From NCBI GenBank assembly GCA_963580285.1, contig OY757019.1, forward strand, positions 57,990,587-58,054,586: 64,000 nucleotides of DNA, read 5' to 3'. Numbering within the stretch: position 1 is the first letter of the stretch; each line of letters opens with the position of its first letter. This document shows positions 1-10,132 of the stretch, in pieces. The position numbers and the translations under genes were made by a program. The notes below the pieces were generated by a model. That model was not told where the DNA came from. It saw only the letters and a program-made list of their open reading frames with translations, and did not search any database. This stretch comes from Lucinisca nassula. Taxonomy: Eukaryota; Mollusca; Bivalvia; Lucinida; Lucinidae.

Positions 1-1201
1 GCTATTTGGTATGAAGCTTCATCTAGTGGACCCCTACCAAGTTTGTTCAAATTATAGTTCTGGGGCCAAAAATGCCCCCGCCCCGGAATCCTTTGGTTTT
101 ACATAGGCTTATATAGGGAAAATCTTTAAAAATCTTATTCTCTGAAACGACAAGGCCCAGGTCTTAATTGATATTTGTTATGAAGCTTCAGCTAGTGGAC
201 CTCTACCAAGATTGTTCAAATTATAGCCCTGGGACCAAAAATGCCCCCGCCACATGACCCTTTGGTTTTACATATAGGGAAATATAGGGAAAATCTTATA
301 TAGGGAAATCTTTAAAAATCTTCTTCTCTGAAACTGCAATGCAATGGTCTTTATACCCCCGCAAACGAAGTTTGAAGGGGGTATATAGGAGTCAGCTTGT
401 CGTCTGTCGTTGTCGTCGTCTGTCGTCGTCGGTCCGTTACAAAAAACTTTAACATTGCTCATAACTTCCTTATTCTTTGACCAATTTCTTTAATATTCAC
501 ACACCACACACCTTGCCACTAGTACTTAAGATTGATATACACAAACCTGACCTTGACCTTTACGTTGACCTTCCTCAAGGTCAAATACTTGTAAAAATTT
601 GTCGGACAACGCATGCGGGGGTATAATTGGCGCCCGTTAGGCGGCAGCTCTAGTTGATATTTGGTATGGAGTTTCATCTAGCGGACCCCTACCAAGATTG
701 TTCAAATTATAGCCCTCGGGCCACAAATGACCCCGCCCCAGGGCCCTTTGGTTTTACATAGACTTATATAGAGATAATCTTCGAAAATCTTCTTCTCTGA
801 AACAGCAAGGCCCAGGTCTTTGATATTTGGTGTGAAGCTTCATCTAGTGGACCTCTATCAAGATTGTTTAAATTATACTCTTGAGGCCAAAAATGATCCC
901 GCCCCGGGGCCATTTGGTTTAACATAGGCTTATGTAGGGAATATCTTAAAAAAAAAACCTTCTTCTCTGAAACTGCAAGCCCAGATCTTTGATATTTGGT
1001 GTGTAGCTTCATCTAGTAGACCTTTGGCAAGATTGTTCAAATTATAGCCTTTGTTGATATTTGGTATGAAGCTTCACCTTTTCAGACATCCCTCAACATT
1101 ATGCACATTATAACCCAGGGGTCAATAATGGCCCTCCCCGGGGCCCACTTGTTACTCTATGGATCAGGTGAGCGATTCAGGGCCATCATGGCCCTCTTGT
1201 T
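1..1201 (+). mobile_element. Tandem-repeat (Helentron-like) element, 166-bp-unit family, 3' part
   Basis: This is the 3' portion of the same family seen complete at 13110-15917. Diverged copies of a ~166-bp unit (landmarks CTCTGAAAC, CTAGTGGACC, GCCCCCGCCCC) run from the window edge to about 1040. A non-repeated end follows, with the inverse terminal word CAGGTGAGCGA at 1165-1175, a perfect 6-bp-stem hairpin at 1179-1195 (AGGGCC..GGCCCT) and CTTG before TT. The short reading frames through the array are by-products of the repeat; 166 is not a multiple of 3. The left end lies outside the window. Classification as a non-autonomous Helitron2/Helentron is inferred from end structure. Confidence 0.8.
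353..653 (+). mobile_element. Short Helentron-like element nested in the 166-bp array
   Basis: A 301-bp insert interrupts the 166-bp array between 'GGTCTT' and 'TTGATATTTGG', which are contiguous in other units. It starts with a hairpin (TACCCCC..GGGGGTA), followed by a GTCGTC/TGTCGTCG-rich stretch and a core with TGACCTTGACC words. The inverse end word GCGGGGGTATAA lies at 616-627, followed by an imperfect hairpin and a terminal CTAG before TT. Insertion within a T-run and CTAG at the 3' end agree with Helitron-type integration. There is no coding potential. Confidence 0.7.
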
Positions 1202-1512
1202 TTAAAATTTTAACAAGAACAACTTACTACCCAATTTTGTTTCCAAAAATAGCTGGCTTATGTGGCAAATGGTGAAGACCCTGATAAGATGCATTATGCA
1301 GTGTCTCATCCGGGTTTACACTGTTTGCTCAGGCATTTCTGTCTGAATTCATAAGGTGAATACGGGTTGCATAGGTTTTATCTTCTTGCTCAAGAACACG
1401 GATTGTGGGTAATGGTGAGTCACGGATGATCGGGGTCATGCTAACAAGCACCTACTGTCTATGTTTGGATTAAAATGTGAAAATGTTCTTGAGGGATAAA
1501 AATCACAGACCT

Positions 1513-1728
1513 TTAACCCATATACGACAATGAAATCTTCTACTGTGAAAGTTTGCAGTGGTCCATTTCCAATTATAGGGGTGTCAGGTTTGTTTTTGTT
1601 TGTGGCAAACTGTAAAGAAATGAATGTTCTTTAATCAAACAGCGTAGACCCAGATCAGATTCCACATTCTGTGGCATCTGATCTGGGTCTGCACTATTTG
1701 CTGATGTCCCAAAAAAGGACCACTAGGC
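1513..1728 (-). mobile_element. TTAA-ended hairpin MITE (CAGATCAGACGCC family)
   Basis: Begins TTAACCCATATA and contains the family hairpin at about 1646-1695, in which AGACCCAGATCAGAT pairs with ATCTGATCTGGGTCT. It reads as the reverse of the copy at 55795-56002. Related copies lie at 3347, 7967, 18584 and 37337. A shorter related hairpin may lie at 1265-1335. The TTAACCC ends recall piggyBac-type TTAA targets, but no transposase is visible, so that link is inference. Confidence 0.65.
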
Positions 1729-1887
1729 ATGTATGGGTCAATAAACACATCCATTTTATCATGGATGTGTTATTGTAATGTTAAAAAGGAGTGCTCTCCC
1801 TTGCACTGCAGATATTGTAAAATCTGGCTATGAGTAAGACAGAAAATAACTCCAGCATTGGAAAATTAATTCTGAATATATATACAG

Positions 1888-2066
1888 TTAACCCTTTACC
1901 ACAGATACATTTTTATACGTGTCTGCACCCCCCCCCCCCCCCCATTTTAAGCCCCAGAAACACCTTAAATCTGCATTTCTACCCCTGAATAGTTATGTTT
2001 GCTTTAGGATTTGTTGGGCCAAAAAGTGACCTGTTTTTTTCGCGCGCCTCCCCACTAAAAGATTCT

Positions 2067-2097
<31 letters not shown>

Positions 2098-2214
2098 TTG
2101 AAAGGGGGGGGCAACGTCCCCCCCCCCCAACATCCCAAAAAATTTTGGGTGTATGGCCCAACCGGCCACTAAAATTTATGCTGCAAACAGTGTAAATGGC
2201 CAGTGCCAAACAAC
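1888..2214 (+). mobile_element. TTAA-ended MITE (CCACTCAGATACG family), 3'-truncated copy
   Basis: Starts TTAACCCTTTACCACAG, then a poly-C run and the conserved TTTTAAGCCCCAGAAACA stretch. It carries a 30-base G run at 2067-2096. It stops where the next full copy begins at 2215, so it lacks its right terminal inverted repeat. Small frames across the G/C runs (proline- or glycine-rich) are artefacts of homopolymers. Confidence 0.65.
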
Positions 2215-2872
2215 TTAACCCTTTACCACTCAGATACGTGTTTTTACGTGTCTGCACCCCCCCCCCCCCCCCCATTTTAAGCCCCAGAAACAACTAATAT
2301 CTGCATTTCTACCCCTGAATAGTTATGTTTGCTTTAGGATTTGTTGGGCAAAAAAGTGACCTGTTTTTTCGCGTGCCTCCCCACTAAAAATATTCTGGGG
2401 GGGATTGAAGTGTGTGGGGGGGGGGGGGACTGAGGGGGGGGGGGGGGGGGCGTTCATCCCGAAAAATTTTTGGTGTATGGCCCAACCGGCCACTAAAATT
2501 TATATCGGAGGAAGTCTGGGGTCAAAAATGCCTGAAAATTGAAGCTGATAAAACGTGCTGCAAACAGTGAAAATGGCCAGTGCCAAACACCTTAATTGTT
2601 GCCTTGACAGCTGTGTGAAGATTAAGGTGTGGTCAAAAATTCATGTGAAAACACCCTTTTTGCCAACTTTGAGATGCCCCTCTTTACCATGACAACAATG
2701 ATCAAGTCATGAAAGGTTGCATTTGAAAGGCTACTGCCCAATGAACATTCATACCGAGTTTAGTGAAAAACAGACCATCCGTTATGAAACAATGGCTAGT
2801 TGAAGTTGCTGTCAGGTGCAACACTGTGAAAATCAGCGAAGTTCACAAAATGCCTGAGTGGTAAATGGTTAA
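2215..2872 (+). mobile_element. TTAA-ended MITE (CCACTCAGATACG family), full-length
   Basis: Terminal inverted repeats TTAACCCTTTACCACTCAG and CTGAGTGGTAAATGGTTAA bound a 658-bp element. Inside are a C run near 2260, G runs near 2398-2450, and a stretch on pairs such as 'TGACAGCTGTGTGAAGATTA' shared with the copy at 27712-28224. No transposase frame is present. The TTAA at both ends suggests piggyBac-like mobilisation, by inference. Confidence 0.75.
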
Positions 2873-3324
2873 TGAAGAAAATCCCAACTGACCAAACTAA
2901 TGTTTTTTTCCATCATTTTATTGCAAGAAACAATATTTCAGATATAATTAATGCATTTTAGGCTAAAATTCAGTATGTTCCCAGATTTCTGTTAACCCTT
3001 TCCCACTCAGATACGTGTTTTTACGTGTCTGCACCCCCCACCCCATTTTAAGCCCCAGAAACACCTAAAATCTGCATTTCTACCCCTGAATAGTTATGTT
3101 TGCTTTAGGATTTGTTGGGCAAAAAAGTGACCTGTTTTTTAGTGAAAAACAGACCATCCTGTGAAAATCAGCGAAATTCACAAAATCCCTGAGTGGTAAA
3201 GGGTTAATGAAGAAAATCCCAACTGACCAAAATAATGTTTTTTCATCATTTTATTGCAAGAAACAATATTTCAGATATAATTAATGCATTTTAGGCTAAA
3301 ATTCAGTATGTTCCCAGATTTATG
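2873..3324. repeat. Tandem duplication of MITE plus 119-bp flank
   Basis: The ~119-bp segment after the full MITE (2873-2991, beginning TGAAGAAAATCCCAACTGAC) is repeated almost exactly at 3207-3324 after the deleted MITE copy. A third short start of it (3327-3349) runs into another MITE. The flank was therefore duplicated together with the element rather than by transposition. Confidence 0.75.
2992..3206 (+). mobile_element. TTAA-ended MITE (CCACTCAGATACG family), internally deleted copy
   Basis: Both terminal inverted repeats are present (TTAACCCTTTCCCACTCAG and CTGAGTGGTAAAGGGTTAA). The middle ~440 bp of the full copy is missing: GTGACCTGTTTTTT runs straight into AGTGAAAAACAGACC. Confidence 0.7.
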
Positions 3325-3346
3325 TTAATGAAGAAAATCCCAACTG

Positions 3347-3509
3347 ACGCAGAACACGGCATCTGATCAGGGCCAACACTGTTTTAAAAAAATTAAGCCA
3401 TTTTCCAAATCAATCTTGAAGAAAACACAACCTTACACCCCTAAATTTTGGAATGGACTCTTTGGTATATGTAAGGAGGAAGATTCCATTTGGTACAAAA
3501 AAGGGTTAA
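3347..3509 (+). mobile_element. Hairpin MITE (CAGATCAGACGCC family), 5'-truncated
   Basis: Retains the right half of the family hairpin (GGCATCTGATCAGGGCC), the AAGCCATTTTCCAAAT stretch and the right end GGTACAAAAAAGGGTTAA. The left end is replaced by the duplicated 119-bp flank segment. Confidence 0.65.
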
Positions 3510-3599
3510 GGTTGACAGCACTGTCAAATGGTTCAAACAAATAGCGCTCACAGCCGGGGATAAGGAGCATGCCCCTTATACCGTGAATTTCCACTTATT

Positions 3600-3765
3600 A
3601 GACAAGTTTTCAGTTAATCTTGTCAGGCTGCTTTTGTGCTGTTCATAAGTGGTCATAAAGACCACTGTTCTATAGTAAGACATCACATCTGATGTTTTTC
3701 AAAAGTGGTCTTTGAACAGACCAAAGGTGGTCTGATTATGGGCATTTTACTGCACTTTAGTTGTC
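3600..3765. repeat. Diverged hairpin repeat (GTGGTCTTTGAACAG family)
   Basis: Contains AAGTGGTCTTTGAACAGACC and AAAGGTGGTC words that recur at 51958-52150 and 52735-52935. The inverted parts could form a hairpin. Ends are not clear. Confidence 0.4.
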
Positions 3766-3869
3766 AGTGATGATTGTTGTGTGTTACGGACCTCAATTCC
3801 TCATTTCAGTTATCTACCTTGGTAGTATATGCACAGCTTATAGATTTATCACCAACTTATGTTGGCGAC

Positions 3870-4060
3870 TGCATCGGGTACTCGACTATTTGGCTCATTG
3901 GTTGGAGCATTGGACTTTCACCTGAACGGCCTGGGTTTGAATCCCACCATAGATGGGAATTTTCGTAACATGGGGGCAGGTCCAGGATCTGATTTTATTT
4001 TGCCAAAAATGGCTTCGCGTCATCCTAAATGATGACTACCTTGAAGAGGGGGAGTCTTAA
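3870..4060 (+). repeat. tRNA-headed SINE-like repeat
   Basis: A tRNA-like head is visible: GGTTGGAGCATTGG resembles a Pol III A box, and GGTTTGAATCCC 35-40 bp further on fits the B-box consensus GGTTCGAANCC. The acceptor stem does not pair, so it is not a working tRNA gene. A ~90-bp non-tRNA body follows. A related head lies at 4135-4225. Confidence 0.55.
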
Positions 4061-4134
4061 GGATCACGGTCTCCTATTAATTGTCTACCTTTGTTGATTA
4101 TGCACAGCTTATACTGTTATCACAACAGCCAGGG

Positions 4135-4290
4135 AGTTCACTCCTTGACAGGGTGGTTAGAGCATTGGACTTCCACCAAAGTTGCCCGGGTTCGATTCGA
4201 CCATAGGTGGAGATTTTTTCCACTTATGCTTCTTTCATTTGTTACGACGTTCATGATGGAAGAGTGTGCAAGGGATAAAACCGATGGACC
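4135..4290 (+). repeat. tRNA-headed SINE-like repeat, second copy
   Basis: Same head as at 3870: TGGTTAGAGCATTGG (A-box-like) and GGGTTCGATTCG (B-box-like). The body has diverged. The two copies lie 250 bp apart in the same orientation, each preceded by a similar CTACCTT..TATGCACAGCTTATA stretch (3815 and 4085), so they may be a local duplication. Confidence 0.5.
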
Positions 4291-4319
4291 ATGATTGTTG
4301 GGATATTTAGTTAGGTATT

Positions 4320-4915
4320 ATGTTATAACCTTCTAAGTTTTGAGTGTCTGTCCGTCCGCTCATCTCTCAGCGCCTCATAGTTTCGTTTCCCCTCCAAAGC
4401 CTAGATTACCTTTGAGATAGTTTCATGAAACATCACAGATATGTAGAGCACTATGAGACAACATGCAGAACATATGAACCGTAACTCTGATTTTCCTCCT
4501 ATTCGAGGTGTTGCCCTATTTCTATCAGTGTTTAGTGTCTGCTCCATAACTTTGATACCATTTGAGATATTTCCATGAAACTTCACATATGTAGAGCACC
4601 ATGAGACGTGGTGCAAAACATATGAACCGTAACTCTGATTTTCCTATCAGTTTCGTGTCCCCTGCATAACTCTAATACAATTTGAGATATTTTTACGAAA
4701 CTTCACATAAGTAGAGCACCCTGAGACACCATGCAGAACATATGAACAATAACTCTGATTTTCCTACTTTTGGAGATATCGCACCTTGAACATTGAACAT
4801 AGCCATTTTGATCATGTAGTCTGAACCACTATATCTCCTGAACCTAATGATTGATTCTGACCAGACTAGCATGGTTACATCACTAGGACGGGGTAAAACA
4901 GCCATTAGATTTTGA
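4320..4915. repeat. Degenerate ~120-150-bp tandem repeat
   Basis: Three diverged units start near 4411, 4561 and 4681, each with TTTGAGATA..CATGAAAC..CACATATGTAGAGCAC and CATATGAACCGTAACTCTGA. A GTCTGTCCGTCCGC stretch precedes the array at 4346. This is the same layout as the better kept minisatellite elements in the window. The end structures are not recognisable. Confidence 0.55.
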
Positions 4916-4934
4916 TGACCTTGTCCTTGTTTTC

Positions 4935-5087
4935 AAGGTCACTCGCCGAGACGGTTCTAGTGAGTACCCACAATCTATGTGTTTTGAGCAGAAATTAGAA
5001 ACACATCACAATTTTTCATCTGAAAATTATCGTTTTTTTTTTGGCAGTGAAATTTATAATGTATTTGAATAGGTGAGTTTTCATAAT
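4935..5087 (-). mobile_element. Diverged fragment of the ACACGCCTATA MITE
   Basis: Shares GGTTCTAGTGAGTACCCACA, TTTTGAGCAGAAATTAG and the end GTATTTGAATAGGTGAGTTTTC with the better copies at 18284 and 50571. The left half is missing. Confidence 0.5.
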
Positions 5088-5261
5088 AGGAAAGCATTCT
5101 CAAGGGACAGCAGAAACAGTTTGAATTAGCCAGGGTAAACAAGACATCCATGTTTATTTTTTATCCCCTCGCAACAACGTTGCGAATGGGGATATAGCAT
5201 CGGTGCCGTGCGTCCGTGTGTAAGTGTGTGTGTCTGTGTTTCTGTGTGTGTGTCTGTCTGG

Positions 5262-6275
5262 AACCTTGTGAGCAGGATAGAAGACACAGTATTCATCGTA
5301 GAAGCATCAAACCTTCCACAAATGTTCACCATGTACAGAGGATGAACCCTATTGAATTTCAAGGTCAGGGGTCAAAGGTCAAGGTCACAATGGACTTGAC
5401 CTTGAAAACCTTGTGAGCAGGAATGACGACACAGTATTCATCGTAGAAGCATCAAACCTTCCACAAATGTTCACCATGTACAGAGGATGAACCCTATTGA
5501 ATTTCAAGGTCAGGGGTCAAAGGTCAAGGTCACAATGGACTTGACCTTGAAAACCTTGTGAGCAGGATGGAAGACACAGTATTCATCGTAGAAGCATCAA
5601 ACCTTCCACAAATGTTCACCATGTACAGAGGACGAACCCTATTGAATTTCAAGGTCAGGGGTCAAAGGTCAAGGTCACAATGGACTTGACCTTGAAAACC
5701 TTGTGAGTAGGATAGAAGACACAGTATTCATCGTAGAAGCATCAAACCTTCCACAAATGTTCACCATGTACAGAGGATGAACCCTATTGAATTTCAAGGT
5801 CAGGGGTCAAAGGTCAAGGTCACAATGGACTTGACCTTGAAAACCTTGTGAGCAGGATAGAAGACACAGTATTCATCGTAGAAGCATCAAACCTTCCACA
5901 AATGTTAACCATGTTCAGAGGATGAACCCTATTGAATTTCATGGTCAGGGGTCAAAGGTCAAGGTCACAATGGACTTGACCTTGAAAACCTTGTGAGCAG
6001 AATAAAGACACAGTATTCATCGTAGAAGCATCAAACCTTCCACAAATTTTCACCATGTACAGAGGATGAACAAAATTGAATTTCAAGGTCAGGGGTCAAA
6101 GGTCAAGGTCACAATGGACTTGACCTTGAAAACCTTGTGAGCAGGATAGACGACACAGTATTCATCGTAGAAGCATCAAACCTTCCACAAATGTTCACCA
6201 TGTACAGAGGATGAACCCTATTGAATTTCAAGGTCAGGGGTCAAAGGTCAAGGTCACAATTCCTTTGACCCAATA
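5262..6275 (+). repeat. 145-bp minisatellite, seven units, with nuclear-receptor-type hexamers
   Basis: Unit starts (AACCTTGTGAG) at 5262, 5407, 5552, 5697, 5842, 5987 and 6131. Each unit holds AAGGTCAGGGGTCAAAGGTC followed by AAGGTCAC: the half-sites GGGTCA-A-AGGTCA form a direct repeat with one-base spacing, immediately followed by another AGGTCA. In unit 1 these are at 5369-5387. The half-site grammar is read from sequence; binding by receptors is not shown. Confidence 0.9.
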
Positions 6276-6435
6276 AAACCAATTGGGTTTATAATCATGG
6301 ACGGTCCAACTCATACCGCTTAACCTGGGCAGGATTAGATCCTATAAGGGGTTAACCAGTACTCATGTGCGGTCGGATTCAGTTCTGCATTGAAGCATCT
6401 TGCCCATACTTCTTCAAGCCCCGATTAGCAGGGGC
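6262..6435 (-). repeat. 5' part of the 22244-type SINE, reverse orientation
   Basis: Read on the minus strand this matches 22253-22425: shared landmarks are GCATGGACGGTCC (as CATGGACGGTCC), GGATTAGATCCT, GTACTAGTGTGCGG-like and TTCTTCAAGCCCC. The SINE's (CAAA)n 3' half is absent. It lies between the array and the 3' tail of the 145-bp element, so it is either an old insertion or a building block shared by both. Confidence 0.6.
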
Positions 6436-6598
6436 GAAGTCAAAGGTAATCTATTATGTCTAATTTGTCTAACATATTCAGATTGGATTTTCATGTTAAT
6501 GAATGGTATGCAGTTGCGAGGGGATGCTACGCTTGCGTTGCCTTGTTTCTTTTTAAAAATGTTTTTTAAGTCATGAAGGAATTCACTGTGTCACGGTC

Positions 6599-7660
6599 GG
6601 GTATAAAAGCCAAGGCTGTGCCGGGCCGAGCCGCCAAGCCAAAAATGCCAATCCGAAGATTTTATATTTCATCTCTTGCTATAATTAAGATATATATATA
6701 GATCATTTGGGTATCAAATTATTATAAATAATGTATTTGATAACTGCACGAAGGTTTATCTCTCTACATTGTTTCATTTTCTTGAAATAACGGATTTTCC
6801 GAAATCGAGGAGAAAAAAGCCAGGGCTGGGGAAAATGATAATATTTCTTAATTTCTTGCAAATCTACATGTTAAAGTACTTCTTTTTTGTCCAGAAAATA
6901 TTTGAACTTGATTATTGTCATCACTTATCCATAGAAAAATAAAACAAACATATAAGACTACCTTAAATTATCAATTTTCTTACTTTTTTAATTGTTTCCA
7001 TTTTTAGATTGACTTAATTGAAGAAAACGACGGAACAGGACCGAAAGGGAAGAACGTTTTGTTTACTGCTAGCTGGACTTAAAAAAATAATAAAAAATAA
7101 CAATTTTTTCCTTATCATTTTAATATACACATACATGTTACCAAATATAACAATCAATTTTTATATTTCTTTAATTCCAGCTAGCAGTAACAATATTTTT
7201 TTTTTACCTTTACTGTACATTTCGGTCGTTTCTTTTAGTAAAGTTAATCTAAAAATAGAAACCATTAGAAAATAAGAAATAAGATCATTTAAGGTAATTT
7301 AAATATGTTTATTATATTTTCTATGTACACATGATAAAATTATCAAATTTAAATAACATTAGGGCAAAAAGAATTTCTTTAACCAATAAAATCGTAAGAA
7401 ATTAAGAAATATTTCCATTTTTCCCGGCCTTGGCTTTTATACCCCTCGATTTCGGAAAAAAATGTTATTACAAGAAAATAAAACATTGTAGAGAGATGAA
7501 ACTTCGTGCAGTTATCAAATATGTTATTCATAACAATTTATACCAAACTGACTACAATATATAGCTTCATTGTGCCAAGAGACGAAATATAAAAATTTTG
7601 GATCGGCATTTTTTGGCTCGGCGGCTGGCCCGGCGCGGCGCGGCCTTGGCATTTATACCC
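6599..7660. mobile_element. Fold-back (palindromic) element, ~1.06 kb
   Basis: The left arm (from GGGTATAAAAGCCAAGGC) is repeated inverted in the right arm (ending GGCCTTGGCATTTATACCC). Matching pairs continue inward: ATTTTATATTTC/GAAATATAAAAATTTT, TCTCTACATTGTTTCATTTTC/GAAAATAAAACATTGTAGAGA, and TACTGCTAGCTGGA/TCCAGCTAGCAGTA near the centre (about 7066-7190). Arms are roughly 500 bp with indels. The 85-codon frame near 7018 lies across the centre of the palindrome and has no recognisable protein. TGTCAC occurs just outside each end (about 6588 and 7668) and may be the target duplication. Confidence 0.8.
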
Positions 7661-7966
7661 AACCCTATGTCACACGGGCGTGATATTGTAATGTAATTAA
7701 AATCTACTATCTTGTACAACATACTAGTTATCCAAGGTACGTTTCCTTGTGAAAAGGCTCAATACATGCTAAAACAAGTAGTTTTACAGAAAAAAAATCT
7801 GTCATAATGTCAGAATAGCCATAAAACAAAAGTGATATAAAATTCATTAAGCAGTTTTACCATGCTGTTTTCACAGACATACACAGATTTCCCATGGGAC
7901 ACTTATCAACAATAGGCTTGCATCCCTTAGCATAATACCTAAAAGCTACTGGAAAGGAGTTTCTGC

Positions 7967-8184
7967 TAACCCTTTTGGTACCGGAAACCCCAAAATGGGT
8001 AAGTGGCAAACAGTGCAGGCCCAGATCAGACGCCGCAGAACGCGGCGTCTGATCAGGGCCTCCACTGTTTACTAAAAGTTCAGTCGTTTTCCAAATAAAT
8101 TTTGATGAATCCCTAAATTTTGAAATGAAATCCTGCTACATGAATATATAAGGAGGAAGATTCCATTTGGTACAAAAGGGTTAA
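7967..8184 (+). mobile_element. Full-length TTAA-type hairpin MITE (CAGATCAGACGCC family)
   Basis: Ends are TAACCCTTTTGGTACC and GGTACAAAAGGGTTAA, inverted repeats of each other. The internal hairpin CCCAGATCAGACGCCGCAG / GCGGCGTCTGATCAGGGC sits near the left end. This is the best-kept copy in the window and defines the family. No coding frame is present. Confidence 0.8.
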
Positions 8185-8314
8185 AGGATAGCTTATCTGC
8201 AAGGTGAGCCAATTTCCAGCCAGCACAAAACCTTTAGATTCCAAGATGGAAAATCCATCTTATGCCAGTAATACTAGTTTTACCAGTTATTCCTCATGTA
8301 CTCGTTAATATTTG

Positions 8315-8668
8315 TTAGCTCACCTGACCAAAAGTCATGGTCGTTTTGTGATCGTGCTATATGTCTGTCATCATCGTTCGTTGTCCGTTTTGCGTCGTCC
8401 TTACATACACATATCTTGGAACATTCTGGAGGACACAGTTTTATTTTAATCATCATCAAACTTGCTCATTTTATTTCAGCATGAGAATATCTCAGTCATG
8501 TTCGAATATGGGCCATGTCGGGTCCTGATGTAGGTCAGTAGGTCAATTCATAGAAAAACCTTGTGAAAACCCTTGCTTGAAGCCACAGTTTTGTCCAATC
8601 ATCATCAAGCTTGCTCAAACTGATCATCTTGACAATATCTTAATTAAGTTCGAACATGGGAAGATATA
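8315..8668 (+). mobile_element. Helentron-like element, 5' fragment
   Basis: Begins TTAGCTCACCTG, the same 5' terminal word as the elements at 13110 and 24818, and continues with a GTCCGTTTTGCGTCGTCC-type stretch and about 1.5 diverged core units (CATCATCAAACTTGCTCA at 8452 and CATCATCAAGCTTGCTCA at 8602, ~150 bp apart). No 3' hairpin is found; it breaks off near 8668. Confidence 0.65.
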
Positions 8669-8689
8669 GTTAAAGCAGCACCGATGCTG

Positions 8690-10130
8690 AAACATGTTCT
8701 TGCATTATTTTTGAAATAACTATGTCAGAGGATTCAAAGCATGAAAAATTTGGAGTGGGGTACCATTGTCTTGTAGGGAAAAAAACTGACTGAAATTGGT
8801 ATACGTTAAGGAAAAACAAAAGGTAAATTACCTAAACTGTGAAAACAAAGTGTTTAAATCTCATATATAACAGTAGTACTAAATAAAAACTTGTTTAATA
8901 GTTCAAAATAAAGGACAAGAAGTTGTTACGCATTCAATAAACAACCAACTTTCAAACAATTATTGACTTTTTAATCAATTTTATGGTGAAAATAACCCAA
9001 AAATAGGGGGGTAGGGGTAAAAAAAAATTGAAAATTTACTTCTGTATTTGGAATCATGTTATGTTTAACTGCTTGGACTGGAATACTAGTGACTGATGTT
9101 TAAAATAAACTGCAAAAAGTTACAAATATATCTGCACAAAAAGAATAAAAGGGCAGCAACTCTTCATTTTCCATTGAAACCACATGACATTTCCACCAAG
9201 GTAATAATGCTGATACATGAACTTAAAATGTGTACTGATTGCATTTCAGAAAACATTATTAATCTACAGGCTACAACACTTTGATCTTTAATAAATGTTT
9301 GGTGCAGATCGAACATGAAATTTGTGCATAATAGACGCCTTGACCTTGGAAAATTAGCCATAAATCGAAGTCGGTGCGACGTCCCCACCTAATGTCACTT
9401 TTCACTGGCTGGCATTTGGTTTAATGAAGCTCACAGTGCCTGCCTCTTTGTGTGTTATAAAATATATTTCAACAAAACAAACAGATAAGTACATTATAAT
9501 GTGGATAACTGTTATGAAAATTTTCATTTGGAGGGGGTGGGGGTAAATTGTCGGTCTTACGGTGACAAATTAAGTATAACGGCTCTGCTTCAGAGGCCGG
9601 CGCGTCGCTGAAACAAAAATTTCGACCATATAACTGCCCAAATGACAATTTTTGATACAGTTACATGTTTCTCCGACATCTTTGCATTAAATACCATTAT
9701 AAAAACCTGAAAGTCTCACATGTTCAAACACCAGGACAGGCATAAAATCTTGGCCAATTTCAATTCAGACCAGCTCCTATTATGTCATTTTCCCTTGATT
9801 GACGGCAATAATATGCTTTTGATTCTACTCAACTATAACAACATGTAAATGTCAATGGGTACCTGTTACATGTAACCGCATCGAAAAATTTTCGCTTGTC
9901 CTTTGTTAATTTGGACAAGTAGTATAAATGATGTCGGGCATAGTATTTCCACATATTTAAACAAATTTGGTTTGTCACAAGGCCCTAATGCTATATACCA
10001 TGTTTCCCTGTTCAAGGTTTCTTGGTTTCTGGAAAAGATGTTTTTTTATGGTTTTTACCCTCTATGGGATGACAGCCATGCAATCATTTATTTAAACAAC
10101 CTTTATTCCTATGATCCCTGGAGAAGCAGG
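8690..10130. other. AT-rich stretch without a recognised gene
   Basis: Several 60-100-codon frames occur but none resembles a known domain, has consistent codon bias, or sits in a convincing gene context. Around 9290-9380 is CCTTGACCTTGGAAAATTAG, reminiscent of minisatellite core words elsewhere in the window, so it could be a single decayed unit. I see nothing else that I can name. Confidence 0.5.
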
Positions 10131-10132
10131 TA

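Larger units (their letters stand above)
5162..6545 (+). mobile_element. Complete Helentron-like element with 145-bp tandem units
   Basis: Starts with a hairpin (TATCCCC..GCAAC/GTTGC..GGGGATA) and a GTCCGTGTGTAAGTGTGTG simple stretch. Seven units of 145 bp follow from 5262 to about 6275. Then come a ~170-bp module related to a SINE at 22244 (see 6262-6435) and a unique tail. Near the 3' end is the inverse of the 5' word (GTTGCGAGGGGA, 6513-6524), then an imperfect hairpin (GCTACGC..GCGTTGC, 6526-6541) and CTTG before TT. Unit-to-unit identity is very high, so the array is recent or homogenised. There is no Rep/helicase frame; the element must be non-autonomous if mobile. Confidence 0.8.

Noticed and set aside
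1979..2293. Long frames across the poly-G/poly-C region on both strands
   Set aside because: Proline- and glycine-rich translations come only from homopolymer runs in a MITE.
5216..6275. Possible CRISPR-like array because of regular repeats
   Set aside because: Units are contiguous 145-bp repeats without unique spacers, in eukaryotic DNA.
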